In this document: positions 1-8,355 of the stretch, piece after piece
Layout of the letters: every line of letters starts with the position of its first letter
Position numbering within the stretch: position 1 is the first letter of the stretch
Origin: Streptococcus ovis DSM 16829
GTDB taxonomy: Bacteria; Bacillota; Bacilli; Lactobacillales; Streptococcaceae
Reading direction: 5' to 3'
Length of the DNA: 64,000 nt
NCBI RefSeq assembly: GCF_000380125.1
Contig: NZ_KB904562.1
Coordinates: 124,001-188,000 of the forward strand
Translations under genes and position numbers: made by a program
Notes under the pieces: generated by a model
Databases searched by the model: none
The model's input: the letters and a program-made list of their open reading frames with translations, nothing else
What the model was told of the DNA's origin: nothing

Positions 1-429
1 AAGGCGCTGCATTTCGCCTCAGCTATCCCTTGTCAATTGACTGTCTTATTACCAGAACGGTGGATGTCTGTGTTGGATTTGGACATTGGTCAGGCTGATA
101 CCCGCTTGGACTACCTTCCATTTGAAGATGTTTCTGTGCATAGTCATTCTGATAAAAAACAACAGGATATCCGAGTGACTTCTTATCAGGGATTTTCACA
201 ACATCTTCATTTCGAAGTGATGCAGGCTCCGATTCATATGGTGATGTCCAAGCACCAGGGATTAAAGGGACGATTTGAAAGCAATCAAGGAACCGTTGAA
301 ATCAATCGAAAAAAGAAGACGAGCCCTTGTGTGTGTGAAAAAGCAGGTGACAAGATTGTGTATTTACAAATTCAAACTGAGTCAAGTCCTCTGATTATGA
401 AAGGAATAAAGAATGTACGGATTTTATAG
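1..429 (+). CDS. C-terminal part of a putative DUF4097-like adhesin/envelope-stress protein (partial)
   Basis: The reading frame is open from the first base and ends at a stop at 427-429, so the true start lies outside the window; 142 residues are visible. The visible part is predicted beta-rich with alternating polar and hydrophobic residues and no membrane segment, as in the C-terminal beta-helix half of DUF4097 proteins (LiaX-like proteins of Gram-positive cocci). The stop overlaps the start of the next gene, which encodes a PspC-domain protein. A DUF4097-like gene followed by pspC is a known arrangement in LiaFSR-type envelope-stress regulons. The coding call is firm; the family is inferred mainly from neighbourhood and fold impression, not a clear motif. 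Confidence 0.6.
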   Translation, partial: KALHFASAIPCQLTVLLPERWMSVLDLDIGQADTRLDYLPFEDVSVHSHSDKKQQDIRVTSYQGFSQHLHFEVMQAPIHMVMSKHQGLKGRFESNQGTVEINRKKKTSPCVCEKAGDKIVYLQIQTESSPLIMKGIKNVRIL

Positions 430-682
430 AACAAAAAGAAATCGTTTATTGACAGGAGTGCTTGCAGGGGTAGCTGATCGTTTTGATTGGGATACGCGAA
501 TTGTTCGTGGTATCTTTTTGGCTATCGTCATTCTCACCAAGGTTGGTTTATTAGCGATTGCCCTCTATGTTTTAGCTGCTGTTTTTCTTCCTTATAAGGA
601 AGATGTGGATGCAGAACGTTATGGCACAGGTCCTCGTAAACGAAAAGAGGCAGAAAAAGTTGAAAAGGAATGGTTCTTTTAA
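413..682 (+). CDS. PspC-domain membrane protein
   Basis: An 89-residue protein with the PspC signature: a basic N-terminus, then GVLAGVADRFDWD at about residues 16-28, followed by one long hydrophobic segment (about 32-60) and a highly charged C-terminal tail. PspC proteins are small inner-membrane stress proteins; in streptococci they commonly belong to the cell-envelope (Lia-type) stress response. The start at 413 overlaps the upstream gene by 17 bases, which implies translational coupling in one operon. The NUDIX gene follows immediately. Confidence 0.85.
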   Translation: MYGFYRTKRNRLLTGVLAGVADRFDWDTRIVRGIFLAIVILTKVGLLAIALYVLAAVFLPYKEDVDAERYGTGPRKRKEAEKVEKEWFF

Positions 683-1188
683 TGGGACCTGAAATTTGGA
701 ATGCTTTTGATAAAAATAGGCAGCTGCTTTCTGACCAGATTTTGGAACGGGACAAGTTTCCCGCTGCTTATCCCGAAGAGCTTTACCATTTAGCTGTTAA
801 TGTCTGGGTTAAGCACCGAGATGGTGATTGGCTCTTGATGAAACATTCTGCCGAAAAACAGCATTTTCCAAATGTCTATGAAGTAGGTGCAGGTGGATCG
901 GTTTTCTATGGGGAGACTTCTCAAGAGGCTGCAAAGCGAGAATTAATGGAAGAAACAGGACTGGTAGCCACTAGCATAGACTATTTGTTTTCCTTTACAG
1001 AAGAAGAGCATCGCACCCACTTTGATGCGTATTTGGCACTGATAGACGGTGATAAGGCGCAAATTATCTATCAGATGGAAGAAACGGATGCTCATATATG
1101 GGTGAAAGAGGCTGATTTACCAAATTTTTTGGCTACTCATCCAGTCTTTGAAAATCAAAAACAACAAGTCCTGGCTTACTGCCGATAA
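682..1188 (+). CDS. NUDIX hydrolase
   Basis: The 168-residue product carries a complete Nudix box (G-x5-E-x7-R-E-L-M-E-E-T-G-L) in the middle of the protein. Such enzymes hydrolyse nucleoside diphosphates linked to another group; isopentenyl-diphosphate-isomerase-like NUDIX proteins have a similar N-terminal layout, but the substrate cannot be read from sequence. I place the start at the ATG overlapping the pspC stop (TAATG) with AAAAGGAA upstream. An in-frame ATG at 670 would add four residues but sits too close to the ribosome binding site. A hairpin terminator follows directly. Confidence 0.85.
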   Translation: MGPEIWNAFDKNRQLLSDQILERDKFPAAYPEELYHLAVNVWVKHRDGDWLLMKHSAEKQHFPNVYEVGAGGSVFYGETSQEAAKRELMEETGLVATSIDYLFSFTEEEHRTHFDAYLALIDGDKAQIIYQMEETDAHIWVKEADLPNFLATHPVFENQKQQVLAYCR

Positions 1189-1210
1189 AAAAGCGAGCAA
1201 TCGCTTTTTT
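1187..1210 (+). terminator. Rho-independent terminator after the NUDIX gene
   Basis: AAAAAAGCGA, loop GCAA, TCGCTTTTTT: a perfect 10-bp stem with a stable GNRA-type loop ending in a T run. It begins at the NUDIX stop codon and separates that operon from hprK. Confidence 0.85.
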
Positions 1211-1236
1211 TCGTACCTCAAAAGTAAACGGTTTTA

Positions 1237-1245
1237 TGTTATAAT
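1237..1245 (+). promoter_or_regulatory. Extended -10 promoter of the hprK operon
   Basis: TGTTATAAT is a perfect extended -10 element (TGnTATAAT) 30 bases before the hprK start. No good -35 is visible, as is usual for extended -10 promoters. A GAGGTGG ribosome binding site lies at 1264-1270. Confidence 0.75.
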
Positions 1246-1274
1246 AAGGGTATTAGAAAGTACGAGGTGGCTGC

Positions 1275-2216
1275 ATGACAGTTTTTGTCAAAGATTTAAT
1301 TGATCATGTTCGAGTGGAATGTGTTTATTGTACGGAAGAACTACTTCAAAAGGAGATTACGACAGCTGATATTACACGTCCAGGCTTAGAGATGACAGGA
1401 TATTTTGATTATTACTCGCCAGAGCGAATTCAGCTGATTGGGATGAAGGAATGGTCCTATTTGATGTCGATGACATCGCACAATCGTTACCAAGTCCTAT
1501 TGCAAATGTTTCAACCAGAAACACCAGTTGTGATTGTGGCCCGAGGCTTAGCCATTCCTGAAGAAATGCACAGAGCTGCCAAAGAGAATAAGACAGCTAT
1601 TTTTCAAAGTCAATCTGCAACGAGTCGACTATCAGGGGAAATTTCTTCTTATTTGGATTCCCGTTTAGCACAACGTACTAGTGTTCATGGTGTCCTGATG
1701 GATATTTATGGCATGGGTGTTTTGATTCAAGGGGATTCTGGCATCGGGAAGAGCGAAACTGGTCTTGAATTGGTTAAGCGTGGGCACCGTATTGTTGCGG
1801 ACGACCGTGTAGATGTTTTTGCCAAAGATGATGTGACGCTGTGGGGCGAGCCTGCTGAGATTTTACGTCATTTATTGGAGATTCGCGGTGTTGGAATCAT
1901 TGATATTATGAGTCTCTACGGAGCCAGTGCAGTGAAAGAATCATCACAGGTTCAACTAGCCATCTATCTGGAAAATTATGAGAACGGTAAGATATTTGAC
2001 CGACTAGGAAATGGTGGTGATACAGTTGAATTTGCTGGTATTGAAATTCCACAAATTCGTATTCCAGTTAAAACAGGTCGAAATATTTCGGTGGTCATCG
2101 AAGCGGCTGCTATGAACTATCGTGCGAAGCAAATGGGCTTTGACGCAACCAAAGATTTTGAAAATCGGCTGGCCCGTCTCATTGAAAATAATAAGGAAGC
2201 AGAGGGAATCGAATGA
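1275..2216 (+). CDS. hprK: HPr kinase/phosphorylase
   Basis: Bifunctional enzyme that phosphorylates HPr on Ser46 and reverses it, setting CcpA-dependent carbon catabolite repression. The 313-residue length is standard. The Walker A motif GDSGIGKS is at residues 153-160, the conserved His of HGVLMDIYG at 139, and the family signature [11 protein letters not shown] at about 200-210. The ATG has a strong GAGGTGG site upstream. The last four bases (ATGA) overlap lgt, the conserved hprK-lgt coupling of Gram-positive bacteria, and two small membrane-associated genes follow in the same transcription unit. Confidence 0.97.
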   Translation: MTVFVKDLIDHVRVECVYCTEELLQKEITTADITRPGLEMTGYFDYYSPERIQLIGMKEWSYLMSMTSHNRYQVLLQMFQPETPVVIVARGLAIPEEMHRAAKENKTAIFQSQSATSRLSGEISSYLDSRLAQRTSVHGVLMDIYGMGVLIQGDSGIGKSETGLELVKRGHRIVADDRVDVFAKDDVTLWGEPAEILRHLLEIRGVGIIDIMSLYGASAVKESSQVQLAIYLENYENGKIFDRLGNGGDTVEFAGIEIPQIRIPVKTGRNISVVIEAAAMNYRAKQMGFDATKDFENRLARLIENNKEAEGIE

Positions 2217-2992
2217 TTGATCCGATTGCTTTTCAGCTAGGGCCCTTTGTGATCCGTTGGTATGCCCTTTGTATCGTAGCAGGGCTAGCTTTAGCTGTTT
2301 ATTTAGCTTCTAAGGAAGCTCCACGTAAGCGCATCTTACCAGATGATATTCTAGATTTTATTTTAATTGCATTTCCGATTGCGATTATTGGTGCCCGTCT
2401 TTACTATGTCATTTTCTCTTGGGATAGTTACAAGGACAACCCCATAGAGATTTTTGCGATTTGGCATGGCGGAATTGCCATTTACGGTGGCCTTCTAGCC
2501 GGACTTTTGGTACTAATTTTCTTTACTCGGCATCGCTTTATCGAAACATGGGACTTTTTAGATGTAGCTGCTCCCTCCGTCATGATTGCACAGGCGATTG
2601 GTCGATGGGGAAATTTTTTCAATCAGGAAGCTTTTGGTGCTAAAGTTAGCCAATTGAATTATCTTCCTTCCTTCATCCGTGAGCAGATGTTTATTGATGG
2701 CAGTTACCGTGTTCCTACCTTCCTCTATGAGTCTGTTTGGAATTTACTTGGTTTTATTCTGATTTGTATGCTTAGACGACGCCCTCGTTTCTTAAAACGG
2801 GGTGAAGTGACTATTTTTTATCTTATTTGGTATGGAGTGGGACGATTTATCATTGAGGGAATGCGCACAGATAGCTTGATGTTTGCGGGATTGCGTGTAT
2901 CACAATGGTTATCGGTATTATTGATTTTAATTGGAATTGGTCTATTTATTTATCACAGGAAGCAAAAAGACTTCCCTTATTATCAATCCTAA
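2213..2992 (+). CDS. lgt: Prolipoprotein diacylglyceryl transferase
   Basis: Integral membrane enzyme that moves diacylglycerol from phosphatidylglycerol to the lipobox cysteine of preprolipoproteins. The 259-residue sequence shows about seven hydrophobic segments, the HGGIAIYGG region at residues 85-93 and the Lgt signature [13 protein letters not shown] at 130-142. It overlaps hprK by four bases. Substrates predicted in this same window are the lipoproteins encoded at 13941 and 25820. Confidence 0.97.
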   Translation: MIDPIAFQLGPFVIRWYALCIVAGLALAVYLASKEAPRKRILPDDILDFILIAFPIAIIGARLYYVIFSWDSYKDNPIEIFAIWHGGIAIYGGLLAGLLVLIFFTRHRFIETWDFLDVAAPSVMIAQAIGRWGNFFNQEAFGAKVSQLNYLPSFIREQMFIDGSYRVPTFLYESVWNLLGFILICMLRRRPRFLKRGEVTIFYLIWYGVGRFIIEGMRTDSLMFAGLRVSQWLSVLLILIGIGLFIYHRKQKDFPYYQS

Positions 2993-3006
2993 GAAAGGGG
3001 ATATGC

Positions 3007-3408
3007 ATGTCACTTGAATTATTTCTATTGGTGATTGCTATTGCGGTCATTGCAGTTGCAGTTTATCTTGTTCTGTTTTTGAAAAAGGTCACAACCGTAG
3101 CAGAAGAAGCACAACAAACGCTGAAAGTTTTGACCAGCGATGTGAATGTTACGCTTCATCAAACCAATGAATTGTTGGCTAAAACGAACATTTTGGTGGA
3201 AGACGTGAATGGCAAGGTCACAACCTTAGATCCATTCTTCTCAGCGGTTGCGGATCTGTCCGTTTCAGTTTCTGATCTCAATGCCTCGGCGCGTGACTTT
3301 ACAGTGAAAGCAAAAAGTGCTGGAAAAAGTACAGCAAAAGCTGGTAGCGCATTGACAGTCTTGAATCTATTATCATCTATCCTAAAAAAGGGAAAGAAAG
3401 GAGCATAA
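3007..3408 (+). CDS. DUF948-family membrane-anchored protein
   Basis: A 133-residue protein with one N-terminal transmembrane segment (about residues 3-23), then a helical, Val/Thr/Leu-rich stretch typical of DUF948 (YtxG-like) proteins and a lysine-rich end. The start is the ATG at 3007 behind AAGAAAGGGG; the longer in-frame extension back to 2905 lies inside lgt and has no ribosome binding site. Family members are general-stress-associated proteins of unknown mechanism and usually stand next to a YtxH protein, as here. Confidence 0.85.
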   Translation: MSLELFLLVIAIAVIAVAVYLVLFLKKVTTVAEEAQQTLKVLTSDVNVTLHQTNELLAKTNILVEDVNGKVTTLDPFFSAVADLSVSVSDLNASARDFTVKAKSAGKSTAKAGSALTVLNLLSSILKKGKKGA

Positions 3409-3409
3409 T

Positions 3410-3844
3410 ATGGCTAAAAAATTAGGTGTGTTTACAAGTGTTCTTCTAGGGGTTGCAGGAGGAACAGCTGCAGCTGTTTTCTTAGCAACTGAGACGGGTA
3501 AAACTGTTAAGGATAAGGTTTCTAAGTTAGTAAAAGATTATCAAGATAATCATGAAGAAATCAATGCAAATTTGATGAATAAAGCACAGGACTTGAAAGA
3601 TCAAACTGTGGGAAAATATGAAGATGTGAAAGGACAACTGGAATCTGGCGAGCTGACTCTTGACGACTTGCTTCGTTCAGGTAAAGAAAAGGTTCAAACT
3701 TTTGCTGAGCAGATTAAGGAAAAAATGCAAGAAACAACTGTAGAACCAGCTGACTTCCAAGAAGATGGTCAAAAAGACGCGACTATTATCGAAGTCCCTG
3801 AGGAAGATGTTGTCGTACAAGATGATATTGAAATTGATTTGTAA
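3410..3844 (+). CDS. YtxH-domain protein
   Basis: A 144-residue protein beginning with a glycine/alanine-rich transmembrane segment (about residues 7-27) followed by a long charged helical region rich in Lys, Glu, Gln and Asp, and a strongly acidic C-terminus. This is the YtxH (gas-vesicle-like) pattern. It is one base downstream of the DUF948 gene with its own AAAGGAG site, so the two are co-translated. The function of the family is not established. Confidence 0.85.
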   Translation: MAKKLGVFTSVLLGVAGGTAAAVFLATETGKTVKDKVSKLVKDYQDNHEEINANLMNKAQDLKDQTVGKYEDVKGQLESGELTLDDLLRSGKEKVQTFAEQIKEKMQETTVEPADFQEDGQKDATIIEVPEEDVVVQDDIEIDL

Positions 3845-3880
3845 TACCTCTGAGCAAAGTTAACGTAACTTCTATAGCAA

Positions 3881-3924
3881 AAGAACAGTGAGATGTCTGC
3901 ATCAGAAGACTACACTGTTCTTTT
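3881..3924 (+). terminator. Terminator of the hprK-lgt operon
   Basis: AAGAACAGTG pairs with CACTGTTCTT, with a smaller inner pair GTCT/AGAC inside the loop, followed by a T run. Confidence 0.8.
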
Positions 3925-4013
3925 TAATGGTATGAGACTTGTTCGAGTTGAGAAACTCTGGTCCCCTCAAGAGTTAAAAAGTATCCGCTTACAAACACTA
4001 AAAAAAGAAACGC

Positions 4014-4328
4014 TTATTTAAAGCGTCTCTTTGGTTTCATTCGAACATAATGATTTCTCATTGCAATTTGAATCACTCTTAACCCGATAAAACCAGTCGC
4101 AGTACCTAAGATAAAGGCTAGAAAAACTGGAATTTTCATTGAGAGATAGACATAAGTTGTCATGACGGTCAGAATACTGAAAATTGCAATGTTTAGGAAA
4201 AACAATAAATCCCTAAGTCGATTTTCATGGGGTTTTCTTGCTTGATACGCTTGATAAGTGGCCTGTTTCTCTTTCGGGATATACTCTTCGTAGTCATATT
4301 GTTTAGGCCGATAGTCTCTAAGTGCCAT
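4014..4328 (-). CDS. DUF3270-type small membrane protein
   Basis: A 104-residue protein with a charged, tyrosine-rich N-terminal third, two hydrophobic segments (about residues 42-62 and 67-89) and a basic tail ending KPKRRFK. This matches the streptococcus-restricted DUF3270 family, whose function is unknown. The ATG has a GAGGAGA site. The 3' end itself forms an imperfect hairpin (about 4006-4030) that may act as its terminator. It is transcribed divergently from the U32 gene at 4488. Confidence 0.75.
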   Translation of the reverse strand: MALRDYRPKQYDYEEYIPKEKQATYQAYQARKPHENRLRDLLFFLNIAIFSILTVMTTYVYLSMKIPVFLAFILGTATGFIGLRVIQIAMRNHYVRMKPKRRFK

Positions 4329-4356
4329 ACGGTCTCCTCTTTCTGCCTATCAAGGA

Positions 4357-4446
4357 TATCATAATAATGATAGGGTTGTGTAACAGAAGTATTACAAAAC
4401 CATTACAAAAAAAAATGAGAAAAGTCAGAACATTAAAGTTCTGACT
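4357..4446. promoter_or_regulatory. Divergent intergenic region with two inverted repeats
   Basis: TATCAT-AATA-ATGATA at 4357-4372 is a dyad in the likely promoter region of the minus-strand DUF3270 gene, resembling an operator. AGTCAGAAC-6-GTTCTGACT at 4423-4446 is a perfect 9-bp hairpin; in minus-strand orientation it is followed by a T-rich stretch, so it could terminate antisense transcription coming out of the gene at 4488. No regulator can be assigned. Confidence 0.45.
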
Positions 4447-4471
4447 AGCACTTAAAAAGAAAGAATTATTT

Positions 4472-4480
4472 TGGTATAAT
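4472..4480 (+). promoter_or_regulatory. Extended -10 promoter giving a probably leaderless mRNA
   Basis: TGGTATAAT ends only seven bases before the ATG at 4488. Transcription should begin at or within a base or two of the A of the start codon, and there is no Shine-Dalgarno sequence in the seven intervening bases. Confidence 0.7.
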
Positions 4481-4487
4481 AAACGTT

Positions 4488-5417
4488 ATGGATAAAATAA
4501 TCATAACAGCTACAGCTGAAAGTATCGAACAAGTGAAACAATTATTAGAAGCAGGGGTTGACCGTATCTATGTCGGTGAAGCAGACCATGCCCTCCGAAT
4601 TCCACATCAATTTTCCTATGATGAATTGCGTGAGATTGCACAATTGGTCCATGGAGCAGGTAAGGAGCTGACTGTTGCAGCTAATGCTCTGATGCATCAG
4701 GAAATGATGGATAACATCAAGCCCTTTATGGAATTGATGCAAGAAATCAAAGTAGATTATCTTGTTGTTGGGGATACTGGTGTGATTTATATTAACAAAC
4801 GAGATGGCTATCATTTTAAACTGATTTATGATACATCTGTGTTTGTTACCTCGAGTCGTCAAATCAATTTTTGGAAGGATCATGGGGCAGTGGAGGCAGT
4901 ATTAGCCCGCGAAATTCCTTCTGAAGAGTTATTTGAAATTGCTGAAAATTTGGAAATTCCTGCCGAAATCTTAGTATACGGTGCCTCTGTTATTCATCAT
5001 TCCAAACGTTCGCTTTTGCAAAATTATTATAATTTTACGAAGGCTGACGAAACAGATAAATCCAAAGATCGTGGTCTCTTCTTGGCAGAGCCAAGTGATC
5101 CAGATAGCCACTACTCCATTTTTGAAGACAAACATGGCACCCATATCTTTATCAATAACGATATTGATATGATGACCAAGTTGCAGGAATTGTATGATCA
5201 CGGCTATCACAACTGGAAATTGGATGGCATTTTCTGTCCAGGAGATAACTTTGTTGCGATTGCTCGTCTATTCGTTCAGGCACGTGATCTCATAGCAAAA
5301 GGGGAATTTAGCTATGACCAAGCCTTTCTCTTCGATGAGCAGGTGCGCAAACTTCACCCAGTGCAGCGTGGCTTGGATACCGGTTTTTACGAATTTGCTC
5401 GTAATAAGGTCAAATAA
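4488..5417 (+). CDS. trhP1: U32-family protein, TrhP1-like (tRNA hydroxylation)
   Basis: A 309-residue peptidase-U32-type TIM-barrel protein. In Bacillus subtilis the neighbouring pair YrrN/YrrO (TrhP1/TrhP2) is needed for prephenate-dependent 5-hydroxylation of the tRNA wobble uridine. This shorter partner lacks the four-cysteine cluster motif that the next gene has, as expected for TrhP1. The start MDKIIITATAE is the natural family start, although no ribosome binding site precedes it; the promoter directly abuts it (see 4472). Older annotations call it a collagenase-like protease, for which there is no support here. Confidence 0.85.
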   Translation: MDKIIITATAESIEQVKQLLEAGVDRIYVGEADHALRIPHQFSYDELREIAQLVHGAGKELTVAANALMHQEMMDNIKPFMELMQEIKVDYLVVGDTGVIYINKRDGYHFKLIYDTSVFVTSSRQINFWKDHGAVEAVLAREIPSEELFEIAENLEIPAEILVYGASVIHHSKRSLLQNYYNFTKADETDKSKDRGLFLAEPSDPDSHYSIFEDKHGTHIFINNDIDMMTKLQELYDHGYHNWKLDGIFCPGDNFVAIARLFVQARDLIAKGEFSYDQAFLFDEQVRKLHPVQRGLDTGFYEFARNKVK

Positions 5418-5636
5418 TAGATAAATAGGATGAAGAGTGAGTTTACTATTTCAGGGCTTCATCTTGATTGAAGAAAGCATTTCTCTTGTAACGAGGCAAA
5501 TCAAAGACCAAGATAACATCTTAAAAGGGTTATTTCTTGTAAGATATGCAAGTTGCGAAAGTCAATGCTTGATGCTTGTTTTTGTATCATTGAAAAAAAT
5601 ATGAACTACTATCTTGAAAATAGAGGAAATTGAATT

Positions 5637-6923
5637 ATGTCAAAAACATTGAAACGTCCAGAGGTGCTATCACCTGCGGGGACTCTTGAAAAATTAAAAG
5701 TCGCTGTAGATTACGGTGCAGATGCTGTATTTGTAGGTGGTCAGGCTTACGGTCTGCGTAGTCGTGCTGGAAACTTCTCTATGGAAGAAATGAAGGAGGG
5801 CATTGACTATGCCCATGCGCGTGGTGCCAAGGTTTATGTGGCGGCCAATATGGTTACTCATGAAGGCAATGAACAGGGTGCTGGTGCTTGGTTCCGTGAG
5901 TTGCGCGATTTAGGCTTAGATGCAGTTATTGTTTCAGACCCTGCACTTATCGTAATCTGTGCAACAGAAGCACCTGGTTTGGAAATTCACTTGTCAACTC
6001 AGGCCTCTTCAACCAACTACGAAACGTTTGAATTTTGGAAAGAGTTAGGATTGACCCGTGTCGTCCTCGCACGTGAAGTGACCATGGCTGAACTAGCTGA
6101 AATTCGCAAACGCACCAGTGTAGAAATTGAAGCTTTTGTACATGGTGCTATGTGTATTTCCTACTCAGGTCGCTGTGTACTCTCTAATCATATGAGTCAT
6201 CGTGATGCCAACCGTGGAGGTTGTTCACAATCTTGTCGTTGGAAATACAATCTCTATGATTTACCGTTTGGCGAAGAGCGACGTTCCATTAAAGGACAAA
6301 TTCCCGAAGAATTCTCCATGTCAGCGGTGGATATGTGCATGATTGACCATATTCCAGATATGATTGAAAATGGGGTGGACAGCCTAAAAATTGAAGGCCG
6401 CATGAAATCTGTCCACTACGTATCAACGGTAACGAATTGTTACAAAGCTGCAGTAGATGCTTACTTGGAAAGTCCAGCAAAATTTGAAGCAATTAAGCAA
6501 GATTTAATTGATGAATTGTGGAAAGTTGCCCAACGCGAGTTGGCGACAGGTTTCTACTACAGTCCACCAACGGAAAACGAGCAGTTATTTGGCGCACGTC
6601 GTAAAATTCCTGAATATAAATTTATCGGAGAAGTGGTTGCCTTTGACCAAGTAACAATGACTGCGACGATTCGCCAACGAAACGTGATCAACGAAGGTAA
6701 TGAAGTAGAATTTTATGGACCAGGTTTCCGTCATTTTGAAACGACCATTCAAGATTTGACGGATTCAAATGGTGTTGCGGTTGAACGTGCAAACAAACCA
6801 ATGGAGCTTTTGACCATTACAGTGCCACAGGAAGTCTTTCCAGGTGATATGATTCGCGCTTGTAAATCAGGATTGATTAACCTTTACAAGGAAGATGGTG
6901 CCTCTATTACAGTACGGGCATAA
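5637..6923 (+). CDS. trhP2: U32-family protein, TrhP2-like (tRNA hydroxylation)
   Basis: A 428-residue U32 protein with the full family signature EAFVHGAMCISYSGRC (residues 166-180). Cys173, Cys180, Cys196 and Cys200 form the predicted Fe-S-cluster-binding set. Partner of the gene at 4488 in making 5-hydroxyuridine at tRNA position 34. It lies 219 bases downstream with an AGAGGAAA site; the gap contains no gene and only a weak GATGAAG/CTTCATC inverted repeat. It is followed by a bidirectional terminator within a larger repeat. Confidence 0.88.
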   Translation: MSKTLKRPEVLSPAGTLEKLKVAVDYGADAVFVGGQAYGLRSRAGNFSMEEMKEGIDYAHARGAKVYVAANMVTHEGNEQGAGAWFRELRDLGLDAVIVSDPALIVICATEAPGLEIHLSTQASSTNYETFEFWKELGLTRVVLAREVTMAELAEIRKRTSVEIEAFVHGAMCISYSGRCVLSNHMSHRDANRGGCSQSCRWKYNLYDLPFGEERRSIKGQIPEEFSMSAVDMCMIDHIPDMIENGVDSLKIEGRMKSVHYVSTVTNCYKAAVDAYLESPAKFEAIKQDLIDELWKVAQRELATGFYYSPPTENEQLFGARRKIPEYKFIGEVVAFDQVTMTATIRQRNVINEGNEVEFYGPGFRHFETTIQDLTDSNGVAVERANKPMELLTITVPQEVFPGDMIRACKSGLINLYKEDGASITVRA

Positions 6924-6927
6924 TGAA

Positions 6928-7091
6928 CTGAGGCTAGAACAAAAAGATTTTTAGTTTAGAAAATCTATACCAATAAATCTACTTTTCTAATAAAATGTAC
7001 ATAAAAACGAACAAAGAGACTCTTTAAATATATAAGAGATAACCTTTGTTCGTTTTTTGTTTTATTGTTCAGAGTTTTGTCCCAGCCTCAG
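6928..7091. repeat. Nested inverted-repeat element acting as a bidirectional terminator
   Basis: The outer arms CTGAGGCT (6928-6935) and AGCCTCAG (7084-7091) pair perfectly, extended inward by ACAAAA/TTTTGT. Inside, AAAAACGAACAAAG (7003-7016) pairs perfectly with CTTTGTTCGTTTTT (7044-7057), a 14-bp stem with flanking A and T tracts that can terminate both converging genes. The GAGGCTgGGACAAAA-type outer arm is a common motif in dispersed streptococcal intergenic repeats, so this is probably a mobile small repeat. Confidence 0.7.
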
Positions 7092-7174
7092 GCTACTAGT
7101 TGGATTAGTCACTATGACGAAATTTACAAAAACTAAAATAAGCTACCTCTAAAAGATGGAGATAGCTCTATGTA

Positions 7175-7495
7175 TTATGTTTTTTGTGATTTGGTAATGG
7201 CATCAGGAACGAGTGATATTTTTTGAATGTCCTCTAGACGGATAATGGCACTTAGATTTTTTTTGAAATTTTTGATAACAAGCTGCTGTCGTTTATCATC
7301 CCATTTAAGAATTTCTCCTGTAATGCTTTTTTGTCTAGAATAAATAACATGGATAGCTGCTTTTTTATATAAAGCTAATTGAAGAGTAGCAAGAATATCT
7401 GCATTGGTATGATCCTCGTCAAGGATTGGTTGATGAACGGTATTACCTAGAAAGACATTTAACTGCTCTTTTAGGAGTTGCACAAACTTTTTCAT
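7175..7495 (-). CDS. Small protein, possibly YolD-like
   Basis: A 106-residue soluble protein. The C-terminal half (about residues 38-97) has a beta-strand pattern with TGEILKWDD and an IRLEDIQKISLV ending, which resembles the YolD-like fold seen in the gene at 19629 (TGKVSEIG ... VDDILEIS). YolD-like proteins often accompany Y-family polymerases, but this copy stands alone. The ATG has an AAAGGAT site. The resemblance is by eye and weak, so the function is unassigned. Confidence 0.6.
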   Translation of the reverse strand: MKKFVQLLKEQLNVFLGNTVHQPILDEDHTNADILATLQLALYKKAAIHVIYSRQKSITGEILKWDDKRQQLVIKNFKKNLSAIIRLEDIQKISLVPDAITKSQKT

Positions 7496-7584
7496 GGTAA
7501 AATCCTTTCATCCTTGATACAATTATCTTAACGAATTTTTGTCAAAAAGACAAGCACTTGCGAATAAATAATGAGGAGGTCAGC

Positions 7585-7800
7585 ATGGCAGAATTTACAT
7601 TTGAAATAGAAGAAAAACTCTTGGTACTCTCAGAAAATGAGAAGGGGTGGACGAAGGAACTGAATCGTGTATCCTTTAATGGTGCACCTGCTAAATACGA
7701 TATTCGAACTTGGAGCCCTGATCACACGAAGATGGGAAAAGGGATAACATTGTCCAATGAAGAATTTCAAGTGATGCTTGATGCATTTGCTAACAGATAA
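7585..7800 (+). CDS. ydbC: YdbC/PC4-family single-strand DNA-binding protein
   Basis: A 71-residue protein matching the bacterial PC4 (p15) family represented by Lactococcus YdbC, which binds single-stranded DNA as a beta-sheet dimer. Visible hallmarks are the N-terminal strand FTFEIEEKLLVLSE, then GWTKELNRVSFNG and GITLSNEEF near the C-terminus. The start is the ATG at 7585 behind GAGGAGG; the extension back to 7558 lies ahead of that site. A combox-like TGCGAATA sits at 7559-7566, 18 bases before the start. It converges on bioY. Confidence 0.85.
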   Translation: MAEFTFEIEEKLLVLSENEKGWTKELNRVSFNGAPAKYDIRTWSPDHTKMGKGITLSNEEFQVMLDAFANR

Positions 7801-7803
7801 AGA

Positions 7804-7849
7804 ACTCGGCAGTGCGGACAAGCGCGGTCCATCACTTGAGTACTTTTTT
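7804..7849 (+). terminator. Branched terminator of ydbC
   Basis: ACTC/GAGT, AGTG/CACT and GGAC/GTCC pair in nested order between 7804 and 7841, followed by ACTTTTTT. The structure runs into the 3' end of the convergent bioY gene. Confidence 0.55.
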
Positions 7850-8353
7850 GAGTGTAGGACGAATGATGGTCACCAGTGTTATCTTAGCTAAATCGGGCAA
7901 TAAGAATGGAATGGTTGTCCAAGCAAGGGTATCTGCCCAAGTCGCTTGGGAAATGATTCGAAAGACGAAGACTCCTATCAGGAAGCAAGTACTATCCCCT
8001 AGTAAATTGGCAAGAAAAATCCAGATAGCTTGCTCTTTATGATTTACCAAGATAGCTGTGATAGCACCATAAGCTAGGAAACCCCAAAGGAATCCTGCAG
8101 TGGGTGATACCAAGGCAGCAAAACCGCCTGAAAATCCAGCGAAAACTGGGAGACCAATAGCTCCGACTAGTAGATAAAAGCAGATACTAGCGATTGTTTC
8201 TTTCAGTGGATAGAGACTTGCTAGTAATCCAATCGCTAGCGTTTGGAGTGTGAACGGAACGGGTCCAATCGGAATGGAGATTTGTGAGAGGACAGCGATT
8301 AAGGCTGCTCCCATAGCAATGTGTGCGATGGATCGCGTGGTTGTTTGTTTCAC
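7832..8353 (-). CDS. bioY: Biotin transporter substrate-binding component BioY
   Basis: A 173-residue membrane S-component of an ECF transporter with about six hydrophobic segments. The BioY pattern is clear: an ALIAVLSQISIPIGPVPFT-type N-terminal motif and GGFAALVSPTAGFLWGF in the middle. It imports biotin with the shared EcfAAT module encoded elsewhere. The start codon is GTG at 8353, behind AAAGG. Promoter and RBS are spanned by a BirA-type operator (see 8356). No biotin-synthesis genes are nearby, so this is probably the biotin supply route. Confidence 0.93.
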   Translation of the reverse strand: MKQTTTRSIAHIAMGAALIAVLSQISIPIGPVPFTLQTLAIGLLASLYPLKETIASICFYLLVGAIGLPVFAGFSGGFAALVSPTAGFLWGFLAYGAITAILVNHKEQAIWIFLANLLGDSTCFLIGVFVFRIISQATWADTLAWTTIPFLLPDLAKITLVTIIRPTLKKVLK

Positions 8354-8355
8354 GA

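Noticed and set aside
7820-8042. Plus-strand open frame over bioY.
   Set aside because: It is antisense to a clear BioY membrane protein and has no ribosome binding site.
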